From Melampsora larici-populina 98AG31 (lineage: Eukaryota > Basidiomycota > Pucciniomycetes > Pucciniales > Melampsoraceae), in NCBI RefSeq assembly GCF_000204055.1, contig NW_006768886.1:1-27043 (forward strand): 27,043 bases of DNA. The letters are read 5' to 3'. Made by a program: the position numbers and the translations under genes. The notes under the pieces are model-generated. The model was not told the DNA's origin, ran no database searches, and saw only the letters and a list, made by a program, of their open reading frames with translations. Below are positions 1-9,659 of the stretch, one piece after another (within the stretch, counting starts at the first letter, position 1; each line of letters opens with the position of its first letter).

Positions 1-685
1 ATCGAAGGTGGTGATCTTGAATGAAAACGTGTTAATGAACTTGAGGTGAGTGGGATTCGATCGTTGTGTGAGATCAGTCTATCTAACATTGATCCTATAT
101 ATCATTAATCAAATATGAGAAAATCATTCATGGTTAGTCACTTTCTTTGAAAATCTCGTACATGATTTCTAACCAAAGATACGCCTTCCACCCACCCTAC
201 TCTTCGTCCGGGCTCAGAGCTTAAGAAAGTCAAAATCAGACCAAAGTTGCTGAACATACCAAGCAGAAAGAATCCCACTTGAAATGCCTCAACAAACTAC
301 CGTCTGTTTTTGACTTTCTTAGCTTTATAAAACTACTGCCCAAATCCAGAGAGAGAGAGAGATAGGTATAAAAGAAATCACCCAAAAAGGAGCTTAAGAT
401 TGAAAAGATATCAAGTCACTAACCTATCAATTCGATCAAATCATCTGTTTCACATCTTTCGAATTTAGATGGAACTTCCTTTAATCCTTGATTTGTGATC
501 CTAGTATGAATAATTTGAATTCGACGAGGTAAGGTAGGTCGATCGATAATAGAATCGATAGTTTGAGTTTGATTTTGATGTTGAGTTGGAAGGTGATTAA
601 ATGGAGAATGAGGAAGTTGAGGAGAATAGGTAGGTGTAGTTGATTTGATTATGATTTGATTTGATTTGTTGAGATTGTTAGTCAT
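1..685 (-). CDS. Pho80-type (Pho85-partner) cyclin, 5' part, truncated by window edge
   Basis: Start ATG is at 685. Exon 1 (685-424) encodes a low-complexity Asn/Gln/Thr/Pro-rich N-terminus and ends in phase 1 at donor GTTAGT (423). Exon 2 resumes at 94 after ...TATATAG and runs off the left edge. The intron, 423-95, is 329 nt, long for this window. Across the junction the frame reads ELIG|SMLDRLISHNDRIPL, then LTRFHSRSPPS, the characteristic opening of the Pho80/PCL cyclin fold (family PF08613), where 'LTRFHS+.PP.I' starts the first cyclin helices. Pho80-type cyclins activate the Pho85 kinase in phosphate and nutrient signalling. The family call rests on about 35 residues, so the subtype (Pho80, Pcl6/7) cannot be decided. 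The remaining cyclin box lies outside the window. Confidence 0.75.
345..362. repeat. short (GA)n microsatellite inside the cyclin intron
   Basis: A run of GA dinucleotides lies inside the proposed 329-nt intron of the cyclin gene. On the transcribed strand it is a CT tract. Confidence 0.7.
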
Positions 686-1739
686 GAATGAAGAATTGTA
701 CTGTTGTAGTTAATATTGAGGTTCAGTTGAGTTGGTTAATAGGTTGAATATATCGATCGCTTGTTTGGATTCTGGTGATTGTTGTTGAAATGATCGATCA
801 GATTTCACAGCTTCCAACAAGTCTTTCAAGTTTCAACAGGAATCACAGCAACGTGACATGTCTGATTTAAGACTTAACCTGTATTCAAAACATAAACGAT
901 AATCGATCTGATTTGACCCACATCTTGGCCTTAAAGACTGTCCACTTTTATATCCCCATTTTGTTTCGCCTGGGTTTGCGGCCCCAATTGCCAGCTTACT
1001 AAAACTCACTCCCAACCTGATCTCGAATCTCTTCAGGTTAGTACTTCATCATCCATCTCTGATCATTGTCATTCTTATACATGTTCATTTGGCGGGAGGA
1101 AAACATAACCGCAAATTTTATCTGCGAGTCATCAAATACGATGACAATGAGTCTACCTAATTCATAGTTACTCTGATCTTATTAGAATCATGTCCTTTAT
1201 CTTTCTATTCAATTTCATCACATTTTTGAAACATAAAGAAGAAAGATTTTAAACTGATTGTTTTAGATTGCTTCATTTTTTTTAGATTCGAAGATCGACA
1301 AGTCGATTGATTCGTTGCATTTAAGCTCTTGATTTTTGTTAATCGTTATCTTTGTAACATAGCTATCAAACATTCATAATCATAACCACTTCTTGGTCTG
1401 TCTGTAGCCTGAGCTGTAGGATTTTCTTGCTATTGATCGTATCACAATAGTTGAATGCAACCAGAATGCCATTACATCTTCCAAGGTCCTACCTCCCAAC
1501 TTGAAACCTTATTTCTTGAAGAGAAATCATTTTGAGTGAGGATGAATTGAGTGATACTGTTCTTACCAAATTAATGACGTTGTAGTCTCCTAGAGTGTCC
1601 TTGTGTAAAACTTGATATGTGTGGGATGCCGATCTCGTTGAGCTTATAATCTTTGAAAATAAAAGGCTCAGAGTTACATTATCATAATACTAGAGAGCTC
1701 GTCCTCAAGGGCTAACTTGAGTTGCATTGACGCTGCTAC
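686..1739. other. intergenic region upstream of the cyclin gene
   Basis: AT-rich with no convincing coding frame on either strand. The part next to 685 must hold the cyclin promoter and 5' leader, but I see no clear TATA box or known operator. No RNA gene was recognised. Confidence 0.5.
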
Positions 1740-2010
1740 ACCAGGGGGTAAACCTACGGCAAGAAAACGGTTTTCGAACCCGTTTTCTTGCCGTCACGGT
1801 TTTAAACCATTTGGGTCGTTTCTGAAACGATCTCAGATGGGACCGCACGAAAGCGGTTCCCATCACCGTTTTCGGCGGTGATGGCAAACCAGCTTGGTGA
1901 CTCCTAAACTCGGTCCCTGGAACGGCCTGGTACGGTGCTGGAACGGCTTTGGAAAATCTGTCGGCACCGCTCCCTCCGGTCCCCGATGCCGTTCCAGGAA
2001 CGTTTTGGGG
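1740..2010. repeat. GC-rich cluster of hairpins (cluster 1)
   Basis: A GC-rich island of inverted repeats in AT-rich DNA. Seen directly: arms 1756-1770 and 1780-1794 (15 bp, loop TTTTCGAAC); 1816-1822 with 1824-1830 (7 bp around one base); 1860-1868 and 1876-1884 (9 bp, loop TTTTCGG). The words AACGG and GGAACGG recur between the stems, for example near 1920-1950 and 1990. Two of the hairpins have loops starting TTTTC. Open frames across the region are symmetric on both strands and look like consequences of the repeats. It resembles cluster 2 at 2940-3190. Confidence 0.6.
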
Positions 2011-2563
2011 GTAGGGTTAGGAAGACGATAGCCGGTGGGTTTCATCGGTTCACCTGTCTGTTGATTGTGATGATAGGCTGTGACTGTAGAAGTGGGCAGT
2101 TAATAAAGCCCCATGATACGGAGAGGCCTTATTAAAATGTATATATTGTTTTCGAAAATCGAATAGTGGCTTTAAAGATTGAATGTATTCGGATTTCAAT
2201 TTCATTCCTATATCACTATTCTGAATTTCTTTTGGAAATGAACGAACAAAAGACTATGGATAAATCGCGCAAAACAATAAGAGGATAAGATCGAGAAAAT
2301 AGACAAGTGGCATAGTCATCAATCAGAGATCAGAAGAAAGACGAGTACAAATGTACATTGGTCTTCTTATGGATTGTTAGATATCTAACAACAGCTCACG
2401 TATGTAGATTGGTTGGAAACAAAGTTTATTTGAAAAAGATTTGACTAAAAAGATAAACTGGATAATTACATAATTATCATCCAACGTGATATGAGAAAGA
2501 CATGTTTGGTGCTAAACAACTGATAACATTACTGAAAGGATATGTATGTATCATTGATTTCAA
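2011..2563. other. AT-rich stretch, nothing recognised
   Basis: Lies between hairpin cluster 1 and the 3' end of the small gene at 2564. No convincing coding frame, RNA gene or repeat seen. It presumably includes the 3' flank of that gene. Confidence 0.4.
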
Positions 2564-2902
2564 TCAATTACATCCTTCTATGATCCATTTGGCGAATTCT
2601 TCGGGATTGAGTATATGTATGTGTCCTCGCACACGCTCTTTAATTTGTTGGAAAGTCTCTGCCCCGGTGAAAATCTTCGCGTCGTATTGGACGATCCAGT
2701 GGTAAAACCTGTAAATACAAAAGGTCGGTTTGGTTTGAGGAAGGTGAGTAAGGGAAGGTAAGTAAAGAACTCACAACTTTTGGTGGTCAGGACTAAGTCC
2801 CCGGATCCAGGTAAGACGCTCGTCGACTTTCTCCCACATGGATCGTTCCGATTTCTGTTTACACATTACATTACCTCTCAAATGTTTGAGCTTAGCATTC
2901 AT
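2564..2902 (-). CDS. two-exon small hypothetical protein (90 codons), possibly 5'-truncated
   Basis: Exon 1 (2902-2775) and exon 2 (2708-2564) join in phase 2 across a 66-nt intron with donor GTGAGT and acceptor TTTACAG. The spliced frame has 90 sense codons and TGA. Its sequence is basic and Trp/Arg-rich at the start (NAKLKHLRGNVMCKQKSERS, then WEKVDERLTWIRGLS), continuing across the junction as DHQKL|FYHWIVQYDAKIF and ending HIHILNPEEFAKWIIEGCN. The amphipathic pattern and in-phase splice argue for real coding. I do not recognise the family. The frame stays open upstream into hairpin cluster 2, so the true N-terminus may have been replaced by the repeat. It could be the tail of a transposon-encoded protein. 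Confidence 0.45.
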
Positions 2903-2939
2903 GATGTGCACAGTGAACGTGCCACCGTGGCCCCGGTTG

Positions 2940-3190
2940 CACGTTCGAGCGAGCACAGTGACCGTTTTCATACGGTCACTGTTCATATATTGACAGTTTG
3001 ACACCGATTGCAATCGGTGTCAAACAAACCGCTTCACCACCACCTCTGCAGCCGTTCTCAAACGGTTGCGAGATGCAGGTCGTTCCATAAGCGGTTGTGG
3101 AACGGTGTCCGAAACGGTTTCGGCGAAACCGGTTCCACACCTTCCTGGGGAGTTCTTGTGACGAAAACTTTGAAATCGTCACAGGAACCG
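2940..3190. repeat. GC-rich cluster of hairpins (cluster 2) with a perfect 30-bp palindrome
   Basis: Several consecutive inverted repeats. Arms 2955-2965 and 2972-2982 (11 bp, loop TTTCAT); a perfect loop-free palindrome 2996-3025 (half-site GTTTGACACCGATTG); a quasi-palindrome CCGAAACGGTTTCGG near 3110; CGTTCCA...TGGAACG near 3081-3105; TGTGACGA...TCGTCACA near 3158-3182. Stem sequences differ from one hairpin to the next while each remains self-complementary. It abuts the left inverted arm of the 3225-5840 element. Confidence 0.65.
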
Positions 3191-3224
3191 GCCGAGGCCG
3201 AGGACCATTACCCCCTGGTTATTC

Positions 3225-3432
3225 CTAACTTAACTAAGTCCCCTCCTAGTGTCCGGGGGAAAAAAACGCAACAAACCCCGGAGGCACGGAGGGGACTTAC
3301 ATGTTATAACTGTTTTCTTGGTGACAAGGGAAATCCACTTTTGGTGGTGAAAAAGGGTCCCCAAATAACACTTTTTTGTACAATTGTGAAATTTTCTGTA
3401 TTTCCCATATGTTGAGCGCCTGCTTCTTGCGC
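3225..3432 (+). repeat. left 208-bp terminal inverted repeat
   Basis: Matches 5633-5840 in inverted orientation, 207/208. The tip contains a fold-back: TAAGTCCCCTCC (3235-3246) pairs with GGAGGGGACTTA (3288-3299), with CCGGGG (3253-3258) against CCCCGG (3276-3281) nested inside. Translated fragments across the arm are shared with the other arm and are not genes. Confidence 0.9.
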
Positions 3433-4259
3433 AACTTTTACTCCACTCAGATTTCGAATAATTTTCCAGACGCAAAAGTTTTTATTGTGCTCCAAACAAG
3501 CTCTTTTCGATTTTTGGAATTCTGAGTTGCTGCGAGGTTACAGTCAATGTTTGCGTATGTAAATCATCAAATCAAATTTGGAATGCATCAAAGATACTCC
3601 CTTTCAATCATTTCTAATGAGACACCAAGCATCAAAAATTACAAGCTTGCAATTAATCTTGATGAGCCTATTCCAAATTACAGAAAAGCAACTAATCAAA
3701 AGCAGATTGAATTAAAGGCTTTAAAGGCTTTTGATAATCTTTAGAGAGACGAATCATCTGGATTTCAAAGCAGCCAAACCGTTTGATATCTTTAGACAGT
3801 TATTTGATTTAAAGCAGCTTATCAAATAACTGTTCAATCGAAGAGCATCTTTTCAAAAGAGCTTCTATTCTGATAGAAGACTAATCGAACGGACTTTTGA
3901 TTGAAAGCATTTCTTCTCAATCGCTTGTGCCAACTTTACATGGGTTGCACCATCTATTGGTCAGTATCTTCCACTATTGGTGCGCTTTTCACAGGGACAA
4001 CCCGCTGGTCCAGGTAAGACTTGTGTTTTCATTAATGTCCTCGCTTTTGATTGACAATGATGATTTACACTCAACAGTGGAAGCTTTTAGACATTGTGGA
4101 AGCTTTTGATTGCTACATCATGCGTCAGTGATTGTCAGCATTTGTTTGCGATAAGATGTTTGTTCGGAAAAGTGCAAAGCATTATTTCAAACACGGTGCA
4201 TTTAAATCTTATGCATCGATTGATCATGTTTGAAAGCATATGTTTTGCTTTTGATTTGT
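3433..4259. other. interior of the RecQ-bearing element, unassigned
   Basis: The first ~100 bp are a decayed continuation of the inverted arm. The rest is AT-rich with scattered short frames and no recognised protein. It lies where the C-terminal helicase lobe of the RecQ relic would be expected on the minus strand, but I find no matching motifs. Confidence 0.4.
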
Positions 4260-5230
4260 CTATAAATACTGCTGGTACAAACCACAGTGTATCGATACCC
4301 ACCATCTCTGATCTATATACAAATACGCGCTATTAATCATCTTTAGGCTTGACTGTATTGCTCGAATTGCGGATGGCCTACATGTGGCAGACATCAGGAG
4401 AATAGGAACTCCATCGGTGGCCATGAGTTGCTGACCGAGATTACCATAGGACGGCCTAAATTGGCCAACGTCTTCCGGGAGGACATGTTTCGAGTACCCT
4501 TTTGATTGCCCGGAAGCCTGAAGTCCCCAAAGATAGATGCAATGGGCTTCATCGACAACTTTCAAGATCAGATGACGCTGAAAGTCTTTACTGTGATAAA
4601 GTGATTGAAACGCCTCGCTATTCAGAAAGATTTCTGGACTCTGTAAGCAAATCAGTATCAGTAAGAGTCTGACCAATAAAGCTACTAAATTGAAGCATCA
4701 CGTACCAGATAGATGAACGAATAAGCATGTTCTTTCATCTTGGCCAATTCATCTGGGCCAAACGTGGTCTTTGTGAGATTGATTGCCTGAATACCGATTC
4801 GGTTCTTTTCCAAGACCTGAGAACAATCACTGGTCAGTTGTTTTCTTAACTAATCAAGGAACTTATGTATGTCCTGACCTGATTGTTTCCGAGTGCATCC
4901 AATGGGTTCAACACCAAGACCACCGGTTTCTTGGCCTTGGCGAACATGTGAAAGAATAATTCCGGAACTCGGCTCTTTCCGTAGCCTGTTCCAGCCAAAA
5001 GAAATGTGTCATCACCATTGATCAGGCTGTGCTTCTTGATTAGCATACTTGTCCTTGAAGCGGAGAGAAACTGCTTGTTGCTGCTCCGCTGTGCTGGATT
5101 GCAGCAGCTTTTTGGTCAGCGTTGGAGTTTCAATCTTCAAAGTCGGGATTGATAAACCAATATCGAGGATGTTGGAGAGTTTGACATCCTTCTCTGCATT
5201 ACTTCGAGTGCGAATTTTTGACACAGACAT
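4260..5230 (-). pseudogene. RecQ-family DNA helicase, broken and truncated
   Basis: The ATG at 5230 opens MSVSKIRTRSNAEKD, followed by a leader and LRFKDKYA. The frame then breaks near 5045 and resumes as LINGDDTFLLAGTGYGKSR (Walker A, motif I) and VVLVLNPLDALGNNQ (motif Ia). Two in-phase introns are visible: one after NNQ (donor GTCAGG, acceptor TTCTCAG) and one before SPEIFL (GTACGT...TTACAG). Motif II reads VVDEAHCIYLWG, then FRPSYGNLG and LLMSATCRPSAI (motif III). The protein then diverges and stops at 4260 with no second RecA lobe. RecQ helicases unwind DNA 3'-5' in repair, and in fungi multi-copy relatives occur near telomeres and in repeats. The frameshift and missing C-terminal half mark it as a relic. 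Confidence 0.85.
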
Positions 5231-5632
5231 GTTCTCGCACAATAAAAGCAACTTGTATACTTGAAGGCAGATCAATAACTGAAAATGTATGATTTTAAAA
5301 TGTTTGGTTGGTGAATTGACAACTGGAACTTTGATAGCTTTATTAAATTTGATGACTGGAAGTCTGAGAAGTTTCTGAAGGACAATTGGTGAATATAAGT
5401 GGCAATGTGGGAATTTGATGATAGTAAATTGATATCTGGAAATTGATAAGAGCACTCGCATGAGCTAATGTGACCGACCCTTTTGAAACTTCCGTGTTTC
5501 AGATTGACGTGTTACAGAACACGTACTAATAGCCGCAGTCACCACTTTAGAACCTTGGAAAGAGCCCTTTTGGAGCACAATGAAAACTTCTGCCTTTCGA
5601 GGAGAAAGGGTTTTCTGCTTCGGGGGAACGAA

Positions 5633-5840
5633 GCGCAAGAAGCAGGCGCTCAACATATGGGAAATACAGAAAATTTCACAATTGTACAAAAAAGTGTTAT
5701 TTGGGGACCCTTTTTCACCACCAAAAGTGGATTTCCCTTGTCACCAAGAAAACAGTTATAACATGTAAGTCCCCTCCGTGCCTCCGGGGTTTGTTGCGTT
5801 TTTTTCCCCCGGACACGAGGAGGGGACTTAGTTAAGTTAG
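5633..5840 (-). repeat. right 208-bp terminal inverted repeat
   Basis: Reverse complement of 3225-3432 with one mismatch. The flanks outside (left ...GGTTATTC, right CTGCTACT) do not match. Confidence 0.9.
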
Positions 5841-6489
5841 CTGCTACTCTCACATATTGAAAAATGATTCAAAAAATATTGTTGGTGCCACTTGAAAGTT
5901 TGCAAAATGTGATTTCACTCTGAGGTATCAAATCACAGCTGAGAAATTTTGGGATGCTTGAAGTGTTGACGTTTGAACCAAGCCATAAAGCCTATCAACC
6001 CCTTTGTAAAATTCCAATTAAGCACTATTTTCCACATGGCCATCTTTCTGCTCACGATCTTGCACCTCTCATGAAGGCTCCCTGGCCTCCTTCCAATGCT
6101 TTGGGAGGCTTTGAGTGCTCTTTCTGGTTCTGCATATTGAGGTGGATACAAGAACAAAGCTATCCAAAGCATCTTTGTGAGAAACTATCAGAATCTTCCA
6201 CCGATTTACATCATGCCACACGGTGGCTCACTTGAGATTGAAAAATCCGAACAAAGGAAGCAAACACAGAAAAGCAAAGACAAAGTAAAAATAAAGCTAA
6301 ATCGCCAAATCGCCAAAAGATGATATCAAGAAGATAAAGAATTTAGAAATCACTTGGAATCAAGACTACTGCTGTAGACTTGAAAACAAAAGAACAAAAG
6401 TACGAAGTCTCAATTGAAACTACGTGAATGCGATCCATGAGGGAAGACAACTCGGACAATTAGGATGTTATGTTGAATTATTACTTTTT
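5841..6489. other. intergenic, nothing firmly recognised
   Basis: Overlapping open frames on both strands at 5933-6235 have no recognisable motif and no splice support. 6240-6420 is A-rich low-complexity sequence. The part adjoining 6489 should include the 3' untranslated region of the secreted-protein gene. Confidence 0.4.
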
Positions 6490-7252
6490 TCATGGACCAC
6501 TATAGGCCTTACTTTCTTCGACAATTTGTTGTGCTATAGCTTCAGGACACTCTGTTGGATCAGGTCCACCCGTAGTCCCCAACAGGAACCCAGAGTTGAA
6601 TGCGTCTTTAGGCCAATCGGCGGCAGCCTGAATTCAAAAATTTCAGCTACATTATCAACCTTCAACCAGAGTGTAGCTGCTTCACTTACCGTGATTGGAC
6701 TGACATAGCCTTCACAATAATGACCGAAAAGGCCATCATATGATGCCTCAACTTCTTCCAAGGTGTACGGCGGGCTATGTCATGACAAGTAAGTCAGTCA
6801 CTTCATAGGTTCTAGACTGAATAATATGAATCAACTTACGCCGCCTCCGGACTAATCAGGTTATGGTAGCTTCCAGTAAGCGGCATCATCTATTGAGAAG
6901 GAAATCGTTTTGACGGTCAAACCCAGGTGTATGAACTGTAAGACTCGGCTCTTGGATCAACTTACTGCGCATGATCCAGCAACTGCACAGCCTGAATTGG
7001 GAAGGGCCGCGTAGATATACTCGAGAGCACTACGTTGTGCCATAAAGGTGTGAAATGAAGATGAGTAAATAGGCAAAGACAAAATGATCTGTAAATACTC
7101 GCGCGTTGGAATTTGAAAAATATGAAGGCTGACTTGAAGCAATCTGCTGGGTCACCAACTCTGTCTGCATTTCCGTCGCAAGTCATACCATTTGTTGGGA
7201 TGAACACGAAGAAAAACTGAGCAATAACAATGAGTAAACGAAACTGATTCAT
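6490..7252 (-). CDS. small secreted six-cysteine protein (151 residues), effector candidate
   Basis: Five exons: 7252-7134, 7029-6966, 6889-6840, 6774-6690, 6627-6490. Introns are 104, 76, 65 and 62 nt, all GT-AG and phase-consistent, giving 151 codons plus TGA. The first residues, MNQFRLLIVIAQFFFVFIPT, are a clear signal peptide; a cleavage site near NG|MTCDGN is plausible. The mature protein has six cysteines: CDGNADRVGDPADC, SGCAVAGSC, HYCEGY and TECPEA. The even number suggests three disulfides. There is no membrane segment after the signal and no GPI motif. The layout resembles lineage-specific secreted families of rust fungi. A host-interaction role is inferred only from size, secretion and cysteine content. 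Confidence 0.8.
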
Positions 7253-7334
7253 GATGATTGCTTAGAGAAGAAGTAGAAGCGATCAGGATTTTTTGAAACT
7301 TTACAAAACTTGAAGGCGGAAGAAGGCATGGTTG

Positions 7335-7341
7335 TTATATA
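7335..7341 (-). promoter_or_regulatory. TATA box of the secreted-protein gene
   Basis: TATATAA on the minus strand, 83-89 nt upstream of the ATG at 7252. This gives a leader of roughly 50 nt if transcription starts about 30 nt downstream. Position and sequence only. Confidence 0.5.
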
Positions 7342-8115
7342 GTCCCAGAAAAGCCTTGACACGAGCGTCCTTTAAGTTTTATGAAGCCCTCTTTCTCACT
7401 CAGCACGAAATCAATGTATTGACGAGTTTCATTTGAGTTTACCGATCTCGATGCATTCATACGGAAGCCGTGACGTGAAGTGACCGGGAGCATCGGGATT
7501 CCGGATTATCTGTGAGAATTCTCACTGAGAATTCTCAGGTCATTATACAGAACCACTTATAGACATACATGTATTTTCACATATCCTTGTAGCCGGACGG
7601 ACCGGTCCCAATTTGCTGCGCGTGAGTTCCGTAGCCCCGAGCGTCACACCTCCAGCAACCCATGGTTCACATGCCACGCGACTTTTCAACCTGTCTGAAT
7701 TTCTCATCTTTGCAAGTTCAACGTCCCTCGCCAACCCACATCAAATGAATAAAACTGAACTCATGTTCAATTCAAGATGAACCAACATACCAAATCAATG
7801 ATTCAATCGAGCCAGAAACATGGGAACAATCATCAAAAACTGCTAAATCACAATGAGGACAACAAAAAGTCGGATCTTTGAATGACAAACTTATGAAATA
7901 ATCGAATTCAATTCAGGAGATCATTCATGTTTTTGCTTGAGATGGAAATCAAAAAAAATAGAAAACGGTTTAAGATTGAATTAGATGCGCTTGTTCAAAT
8001 CAATAGACATAGAAAACGATCAACTCAACAGATCAAGATTCAAAATCCTTCCTCTTTATCTCAACATATCATCAATCAAGATTTAAGAGATGGAAGCTCG
8101 CAAAATACTGACTGA

Positions 8116-9117
8116 TTTGAGTCGAAAGTGGCAGGATTCAACTTCAAGCGATATTTCACTTGAATTTCAATTTGATCACCAAAAATGAGTCAATGAGAGG
8201 TATAGAATTAGAGATTTTACTGGGACTGTGGTGTAAGTCGAAGCATGCAGTTTATTGTATATGTCCATCTTGTGATTGACATGAGGAATTTCACTGATGA
8301 ATTATTTTAAATTTTATTTGCCTTTAACTTTAACTTTACCATTCTATTGTTTTTGTTTTGTTTTTTTGGATGACTAACTTTATATTTAACAAGAAAGCAC
8401 AAAACAAGTATAAAAAGGTTTTTGGATCCAAAAAATTTGAATGAGTTTGAAAAGAAAAATTCATCAAAAGGTGATCGAGTTACTAAAATCAAACTTGAGT
8501 GAATCGCTTCATCTGGAGTGTAATTATTATTATGTTTCTCTTTGTCTTATTTTTCTCTTTTGTTGTCCTTCTTTCTGATCATCAGAATGCAAAATAACAA
8601 CAATCAAAGTCTTTGTCTTCTTTCGCATTTCTACTTTTTGGCAGGTGATCTTTGAGTGTCTTGTTTGAGGTGTGTGTGTTTTTACCAAGACCCCCGAAAC
8701 GAGAATTGAGGTTTCCTTTGCTCAGCATTTACCCAGACTGGTGCACCTAAGAGATGACAGTGTTTATATTTTCTCATTACATTATATCTTGATTGTCTCT
8801 AACCTGATATCTTCCTCATTTTTGTGTGTGTTTTGGGGGTATTGATATATGGGATGAACTCATTATATCAATTTCATGACAATGCTGTAGATCTGAAGCC
8901 TTCCTTCTGCTTTAATTCCTATGGTGGATTGATACCAGAATCTCTTATCAAGACCTGAGTCAACAAAATTGAGGGTATATACATGATAAATAGATGTTTT
9001 TGTGATGATTCACTCATATTGATCAAAGATGATCAAAGACCGTATAATTTGAACGAGATGGCTGGGATACTGAGTCAGATGAGGTCAGATGGGTACACGA
9101 CTATGTATGTCAGTGTA
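8116..9117. other. AT-rich interior of the inner element, no gene seen
   Basis: T-rich and low-complexity stretches with no recognisable frame. Stop codons are frequent on both strands. Confidence 0.4.
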
Positions 9118-9125
9118 CTGTAGAC

Positions 9126-9391
9126 AGGACCCCGGTATGCTCCTATGAAGGGTACAGATCTAGAATTGTGACTTTTGAGCTCGCGCGGAGATACGACATA
9201 TGGGATTAAACAGTGTTCTCTTGGATTTTACCGGTTTCTGCCTGAATTTCAGAGTTGCTAAGTCCAATACAGCTGATTAAAAAGACTAAACCTGTCTCAA
9301 AGCTATGGGTAAAGCCAGGGACAAGTTTCCGAGCGAGCTCAAAAGTCACATTTTTGGATCTGTACCCCTGATAAGAGCATACCGGGGTCCT
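9126..9391. repeat. foldback repeat, 63-bp arms
   Basis: Arms 9126-9188 and 9329-9391 are imperfect reverse complements sharing AGGACCCCGGTATGCTC, GGGTACAGATC and TGTGACTTTTGAGCTCGC. They are separated by about 140 bp. Overlapping frames on the minus strand are a by-product of the repeat. Confidence 0.7.
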
Positions 9392-9659
9392 CTGTAGACC
9401 CATGAAAATGATTTGACTGCAGCAGCTGAGGGTCACGTGTGCCGCAGTCCAGGATCAAAAGTTTGGATACAAGCATCGGGCCTAACGCCTCTGTACGTGT
9501 TTCAGATGTATTCTCAGCTGGGCTCTGAGAATTCTCAGCCATAATCCGGAATCCCGATCTACCCGGGTGACCGCCACCGTTTTTTCAAAACTTCGGTTTT
9601 CGGTTTTCGGTTTTTGGAATTTGGGCATTTCCTTCAATTTTCAATACACACCACGGGCT

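Larger units (their letters stand above)
3225..5840. mobile_element. transposon-like unit with 208-bp terminal inverted repeats and a RecQ relic
   Basis: Two arms, 3225-3432 and 5633-5840, are reverse complements over 208 bp with no gap and a single mismatch (3248 versus 5817). Similarity decays inwards for about another 100 bp. The ends read CTAACTTAACTAAGTCCCC. A TTAA sits near each tip (3230-3233 and 5832-5835), so a piggyBac-like TTAA target duplication is possible, but the tip is palindromic and the exact boundary is ambiguous. No transposase is recognisable inside. The interior carries a broken RecQ-like helicase on the minus strand. It may be a non-autonomous element that acquired helicase sequence, or an inverted duplication. 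Confidence 0.7.
7487..9566. mobile_element. inverted-repeat element inserted into the left arm of the 7460-10894 element
   Basis: Flanked by the direct repeat GTGACCG (7480-7486 and 9567-9573), which restores the outer arm when one copy is removed. Termini share the inverted core ATCGGGATTCCGGATTAT (7492-7509 and 9541-9558), followed by the palindrome TGAGAATTCTCA, twice on the left (7513-7524 and 7526-7537) and once on the right (9526-9537). The outermost 5-8 bases do not align, so the exact tip and duplication length are uncertain. No transposase is seen. A minus-strand fragment near 7800-7890 reading FCCPHCDLAVFDDC is the only coding-like piece and could be captured host sequence. Confidence 0.65.

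Noticed and set aside
2000..2025. Telomere-like GGGTTAGG word
   Set aside because: Single occurrence, not an array; explained by the GC-rich repeat composition.
3304..5761. Pairs of open frames at both arms sharing the same protein (containing MGNTENFTIVQKSVIWGPFF)
   Set aside because: They are translations of the 208-bp inverted arms themselves, identical because the DNA is identical. No splice sites, domain or start context support a gene.
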